This document shows positions 4,647 to 7,820 of a stretch of DNA of 7,820 nucleotides, in pieces. The stretch spans positions 1 through 7,820 of the forward strand of contig JAQCHG010000061.1 of assembly GCA_027619675.1 (NCBI GenBank). Direction: 5' to 3'. Below the pieces are notes generated by a model, which was not told the origin of the DNA, made no database searches, and saw only the letters and a list, made by a program, of their open reading frames with translations. How positions within the stretch are numbered: the first letter of the stretch is position 1; every line of letters starts with the position of its first letter. The stretch comes from Cyanobacteriota bacterium (GTDB lineage Bacteria > Cyanobacteriota > Cyanobacteriia > Phormidesmidales > Phormidesmidaceae). The translations under genes and the position numbers were made by a program.

Positions 4647-6122
4647 ATGGTGATGTCAACCTGCTTGCTATGCCGCTGGCGCGATCGCGGTTGGGTCGGG
4701 GTGATGGCTGCGGTCCTGGGGATCGCCCTCCTCACCGGGGCCATGGGGGATGCCCCCGCCTGGGCGGCGACGGTGCCTGGGGACGATGCGCCCACCGTTA
4801 CCCTGACCGCCGAGGAGCGTCAGGAACTGGAGGATTTGCGCACCGAGAAGCGGTTCAAGCAGTTCATCGACGATCGCATTTCCCACAGTCCTGAAATTCA
4901 AGACCGCATCGAAATTGAGGTGGACCGCGCCTTTGAGCGCACCACCACGCTGCTAAATATTCTGTTGGCCATCTTGACCCTGATTCCCCTGCTGGCGGCG
5001 CTGGGGGTGTGGCTGCTGCGCCGCAGTGTGGTGAGCGAACTGGTGACGGAGGTGCGGACCCAATTAGAAAAGGAAGTCTTTGCCCAACTGAAGCAGCAAA
5101 AACTGGCGGCGATCGCGGAAATTGAGCAGCTCAAGCAGGATTCCTTGGCCCAGGGGCAGGCGTTGGTGGCGGAAGCCCAGGGGGTGTTGGACGAGTTGAA
5201 GCAGCAGACGGCGATCGCCAACGCGGAAATTGAGCTGCTGAAATCCCAAGCCGCTTCCCAATTGGAAACCATGGTGACCGATGCCCAGCAGATCAAGGAT
5301 CAAACCATCCAAGAACTCACCAACCTGCTGCCCAGTTCCACCAATGATCAACTGCCCCCAGAAATGCAGCCCCGGTTGGGTAACCTGACGGCTTTACTGG
5401 AAAGCCTGAAAAAAGCCATTCCCCAAATCACCTTCACCGCTACGGACTATTTGAAACAGGGCAACGCCCTCTTCTTTGAGAGCCGCTATGACGACGCCCT
5501 CACCGCCTACGATCGCGCCATTCAACTCAGCCCCGATCTTTACGAAGCTTGGTTTACCAAAGCCTCTACCCTGATGCTGTTGCAGCGCTACGACGAGGCG
5601 ACGGCGGCCTACCAGTTTGCCACCCAACTGAAGCCCGATGCCTACGATGCCTGGGCGGGTCTGGGGACGGCGGCCCTAAAGGCCCATCAGGGGGAGGTGG
5701 CGCTGGCGGCCCTAGAGGAGGCGATCGCCCTGCGGCCTGAGGATGCCTTGACCCGCTTTAACCGGGGCACCGCCCATCAAACCCTTCAGCAGTTTGATGC
5801 CGCCCTGACGGACTATGAGGCCGCCTTGAACCTCAAGCCCGACTTTGCCAAGGCCCACTGGCAACGGGGACAACTGTTGCAGCAGCGGGGGGATTATGCA
5901 GGGGCGATCGCCGCCTATGACACCCTGCTCAATCTCCACCCCAAGGACCCTGGGGAAATTTGGTACCAACAGGCCCTCTGCCATCAAGCTTTGGATCAGC
6001 CAGAGGCGGCCCTAACGGCGTTGGCCCAAGCCCTGCACCACGCCCCCCAATTGCGGGATCAAGTCTTGGCGGATGAACGGTTCCAAGGATTGCAGGCCGA
6101 TCCCCGCTTCCAAGCCCTTTAG
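4647..6122 (+). CDS. Membrane-anchored coiled-coil and tetratricopeptide repeat (TPR) protein
   Basis: The 491-residue protein has a signal-like hydrophobic segment (about 17-36) ending in AWA-A (38-41), a charged helix (52-98), a strong membrane helix (about 101-124, followed by RRS), and a long coiled coil (about 130-228). C-terminal to this are about six TPR units: roughly 266-299, 300-333, 334-367, 368-401, 402-435 and 436-469, with the expected G/A-x-x-L/F, Y-x-x-A and P positions (for example ALTAYDRAIQLSPD and ALTDYEAALNLKPD). TPRs form superhelical surfaces that bind protein partners; the partner is unknown. Positive charges after the second membrane helix suggest that the coiled coil and TPRs face the cytoplasm, but if the first segment is not cleaved the topology would need re-checking. 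ATG at 4647 is the most upstream; an ATG at 4653 is equally possible. Neither has a clear ribosome-binding site. Confidence 0.9.
   Translation: MVMSTCLLCRWRDRGWVGVMAAVLGIALLTGAMGDAPAWAATVPGDDAPTVTLTAEERQELEDLRTEKRFKQFIDDRISHSPEIQDRIEIEVDRAFERTTTLLNILLAILTLIPLLAALGVWLLRRSVVSELVTEVRTQLEKEVFAQLKQQKLAAIAEIEQLKQDSLAQGQALVAEAQGVLDELKQQTAIANAEIELLKSQAASQLETMVTDAQQIKDQTIQELTNLLPSSTNDQLPPEMQPRLGNLTALLESLKKAIPQITFTATDYLKQGNALFFESRYDDALTAYDRAIQLSPDLYEAWFTKASTLMLLQRYDEATAAYQFATQLKPDAYDAWAGLGTAALKAHQGEVALAALEEAIALRPEDALTRFNRGTAHQTLQQFDAALTDYEAALNLKPDFAKAHWQRGQLLQQRGDYAGAIAAYDTLLNLHPKDPGEIWYQQALCHQALDQPEAALTALAQALHHAPQLRDQVLADERFQGLQADPRFQAL
5115..5235 (+). repeat. Internal 108-bp duplication in the coiled-coil part of the TPR gene
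   Basis: The 13-mer GCGGAAATTGAGC occurs exactly at 5115-5127 and 5223-5235. The spacing of 108 bp equals 36 codons. The two protein segments, 157-192 and 193-228, both begin AEIE-x-LK and share about 12 of 36 positions by eye, which suggests an old in-frame duplication. Both copies are preceded by a HIP1 site (5109-5116 and 5211-5218), though at different distances. Confidence 0.5.
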
Positions 6123-6153
6123 GACGTGCAGCGCCCATGGGCACTACAGGGTG
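6123..6153. other. 31-bp convergent gap with a 10-bp palindrome
   Basis: The stop codons of the TPR gene and the ABC transporter gene face each other across 31 bp. The gap holds the perfect palindrome GCCCATGGGC (6133-6142). With no loop and no T-run it is a poor terminator, so how the two convergent transcripts end is unclear. Confidence 0.4.
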
Positions 6154-7820
6154 TTATCGCAGCCCCATTTGTACTCGCCAGAGGCTGGCGTAGAGACCGC
6201 CCCGTGCCAGGAGGTCTTCGTGGGTGCCCCATTCCACCAGTTGGCCGTCTTCCATCACATAAATGCAATCGGCGTTGCGGATCGTAGAAAGGCGATGGGC
6301 GATCGCGATGGTGGTGCGGTTGGCGGTAATCTTGTCCAGCGATCGCTGGATGGCGGCTTCCGTTTCGTTGTCCACCGCTGAGGTGGCCTCATCCAGCACC
6401 AGAATGGGGGGATTTTTGAGAATGGCGCGGGCGATCGCCAGCCGCTGACGCTGGCCACCGGAAAGCTTTTGGCCCCGTTCCCCCACGATGGTGTCGTACC
6501 CCTGGGGCAAGCGGGCGATGAACTCGTGGGCCTCCGCCATGCGGGCCGCCTGTTCAATGTCCGTCGCCGTTGCGCCAAAGGTACCGTAGGCGATGTTTTC
6601 CGCCACCGTACCGTGGAACAGAAAGACATCTTGGCTGACCAAGCCGATCGCCTGCCGCAAATCCTGAGGATCCAGTGCCCGCACATCCACCCCATCCAGC
6701 AGAATGCGCCCCTGGTTGACCTCATAAAACCGCAGCAGCAGCTTCACCAGGGTGCTTTTGCCAGATCCGGTGGAGCCGACAATGGCGACGGTCTGACCCG
6801 CAGGCACCTTTAAGCTGAGGTGGCTCACCACCGCATCTCGTCCGGCATAGGCAAAACTGACATCCTCAAAGCGGATATCCCCTTCCACATTGCTGACCGG
6901 AAGCCGTTGACTGCCGGGGTGCAGGGTCATGGGAGTATCCAACAGCCCCATGACGCGGGTGGTGGAGGCCATGGCCCGCTGGTACTGGTCTAGGGTTTCC
7001 CCCAGCCGGGTGAGGGGCCACAACAGCCGCTGGGTCAGGAACACCAGCACGCTGTAGGTGCCCACCGCCAGGGTGCCCTCCACCGCCATCAGCCCGCCGT
7101 AGAGCAGCGTGGCGGTAAACCCCAGCAAAATCAAAATCCGAATCAGGGGGATAAAGGCGGCACTGAAGGCGATCGCCCGGCGATTGCTGTGGCGATAGGC
7201 TTCACTGTCCTGGCGGATGCGATCCACCTCGTAGGCTTCGGCGGTGAAGCTTTTGATGGTGAGCATCCCCGCCAGATTGTTGGACAAGCGACTGTTGAGC
7301 AGGCTAACCCGCTCCCGTACCTCCCCATAGCGGGGGGCCAGCAGCTTTTGAAAGGCGATCGCCCCCCAAACAATGAAGGGCATGGGCAGCATCGCCATCC
7401 AGGCTACCCCTGGTGCCATCACAAAAAAGGCCCCCCCAATCAAGATCACCGTGGTGATCACCTGGAGTACCTCATTGGCCCCCCGGTCCAGAAACCGCTC
7501 TAGCTGGTTGATATCGTCGTTGAGCACCGCCATTAGCCGCCCAGTGCTGCGGTCTTCAAAATAGGCCAGTTCCAGATCCTGGAGGTGGGCGTAGGCATCC
7601 ACCCGCAGGTCCCGCTGGATAGTCTGGGCGAGGTTGCGCCACAGCACGTCGTAGGCGTACTCAAAGGCAGATTCCAACCCCCAGACAATGACGGTCAACA
7701 GGGACAGGATCAAAAACTGGGCGCGAATGCTGGTGAACCCCCAACTGGCAATCAAGGAATCCTGCTGCTTCACCACCACATCCACCGCTAACCCGATCAA
7801 CACGGGGGGAGCCAGGTCAA
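6154..7820 (-). CDS. ABC exporter half-transporter (permease fused to ATPase, MsbA/multidrug type), N-terminus beyond the window
   Basis: The reading frame is open to the right edge: five in-frame codons (DLAPP) precede the GTG at 7803, so that GTG is internal (…[16 protein letters not shown]) and roughly 20-60 N-terminal residues are missing. Numbering from that GTG, the type-1 exporter transmembrane domain covers about 1-290, with coupling-helix-like sequence [14 protein letters not shown] ([10 protein letters not shown], 81-90). The ATPase domain covers 305-545: Walker [10 protein letters not shown] (343-351), Q-loop VSQDVFLF (389-396), signature LSGGQRQR (447-454), Walker B ILVLDE (467-472), D-loop SAVD (475-478) and H-loop AHRLST (502-507). 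All catalytic residues are present. Family knowledge: it works as a homo- or heterodimer in the plasma membrane, exporting a lipid, peptide or drug-like substrate; the substrate cannot be inferred. It is convergent with the TPR gene. Confidence 0.95.
   Translation of the reverse strand, partial: DLAPPVLIGLAVDVVVKQQDSLIASWGFTSIRAQFLILSLLTVIVWGLESAFEYAYDVLWRNLAQTIQRDLRVDAYAHLQDLELAYFEDRSTGRLMAVLNDDINQLERFLDRGANEVLQVITTVILIGGAFFVMAPGVAWMAMLPMPFIVWGAIAFQKLLAPRYGEVRERVSLLNSRLSNNLAGMLTIKSFTAEAYEVDRIRQDSEAYRHSNRRAIAFSAAFIPLIRILILLGFTATLLYGGLMAVEGTLAVGTYSVLVFLTQRLLWPLTRLGETLDQYQRAMASTTRVMGLLDTPMTLHPGSQRLPVSNVEGDIRFEDVSFAYAGRDAVVSHLSLKVPAGQTVAIVGSTGSGKSTLVKLLLRFYEVNQGRILLDGVDVRALDPQDLRQAIGLVSQDVFLFHGTVAENIAYGTFGATATDIEQAARMAEAHEFIARLPQGYDTIVGERGQKLSGGQRQRLAIARAILKNPPILVLDEATSAVDNETEAAIQRSLDKITANRTTIAIAHRLSTIRNADCIYVMEDGQLVEWGTHEDLLARGGLYASLWRVQMGLR

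Noticed and set aside
6133..6142. Palindrome GCCCATGGGC as a bidirectional terminator for the convergent genes
   Set aside because: A loop-less 10-bp palindrome without a T-run on either side cannot form a normal intrinsic terminator.
6255..6725. Minus-strand frame of 156 codons inside the ABC ATPase domain
   Set aside because: It is an out-of-frame reading of the ATPase gene on the same strand; the true frame carries all the ABC motifs.

Overview
This 7.8 kb window looks like ordinary chromosomal DNA from a cyanobacterium. Two things support this. The palindrome GCGATCGC (HIP1, typical of many cyanobacteria) occurs at least 18 times, about once per 430 bp. A 56-residue high-light-inducible (Hlip/one-helix chlorophyll-binding) protein, easily missed because it is so short, is encoded at 3981-4151. 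Base composition is moderately GC-rich. I cannot name a genus.

Layout. Positions 17-3042 carry three minus-strand genes, read right to left: an LCP (LytR-CpsA-Psr) cell-wall glycopolymer transferase, a pRiA4b ORF-3-family protein that starts 2 bp after the LCP stop codon, and a family-2 glycosyltransferase about 100 bp further on. They could be one transcription unit concerned with making and attaching envelope glycans. Next, also on the minus strand, are a single-domain rhodanese-like protein (3234-3635) whose catalytic Cys position is Gly, and the Hlip gene. Between these two is a 345-bp non-coding stretch (3636-3980) with three separate symmetrical elements. Divergent from Hlip, on the plus strand, are a small single-pass membrane protein of unknown function (4309-4596) and a membrane-anchored coiled-coil/TPR protein (4647-6122). 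Convergent with the latter, after a gap of only 31 bp, is an ABC exporter half-transporter (6154 to the right edge) whose N-terminus lies outside the window.

I see no transposase, CRISPR array, rRNA or tRNA gene, phage gene or recognisable defence system, and no clear evidence of an undescribed multi-gene system. The best candidates for a second look are the structured 3636-3980 intergenic region (a 13-bp perfect inverted repeat interlocked with two HIP1 sites, 9-bp direct repeats before the rhodanese gene, and a small hairpin after Hlip), the Cys-less rhodanese, and the tight coupling of the LCP gene to the pRiA4b ORF-3-like gene.
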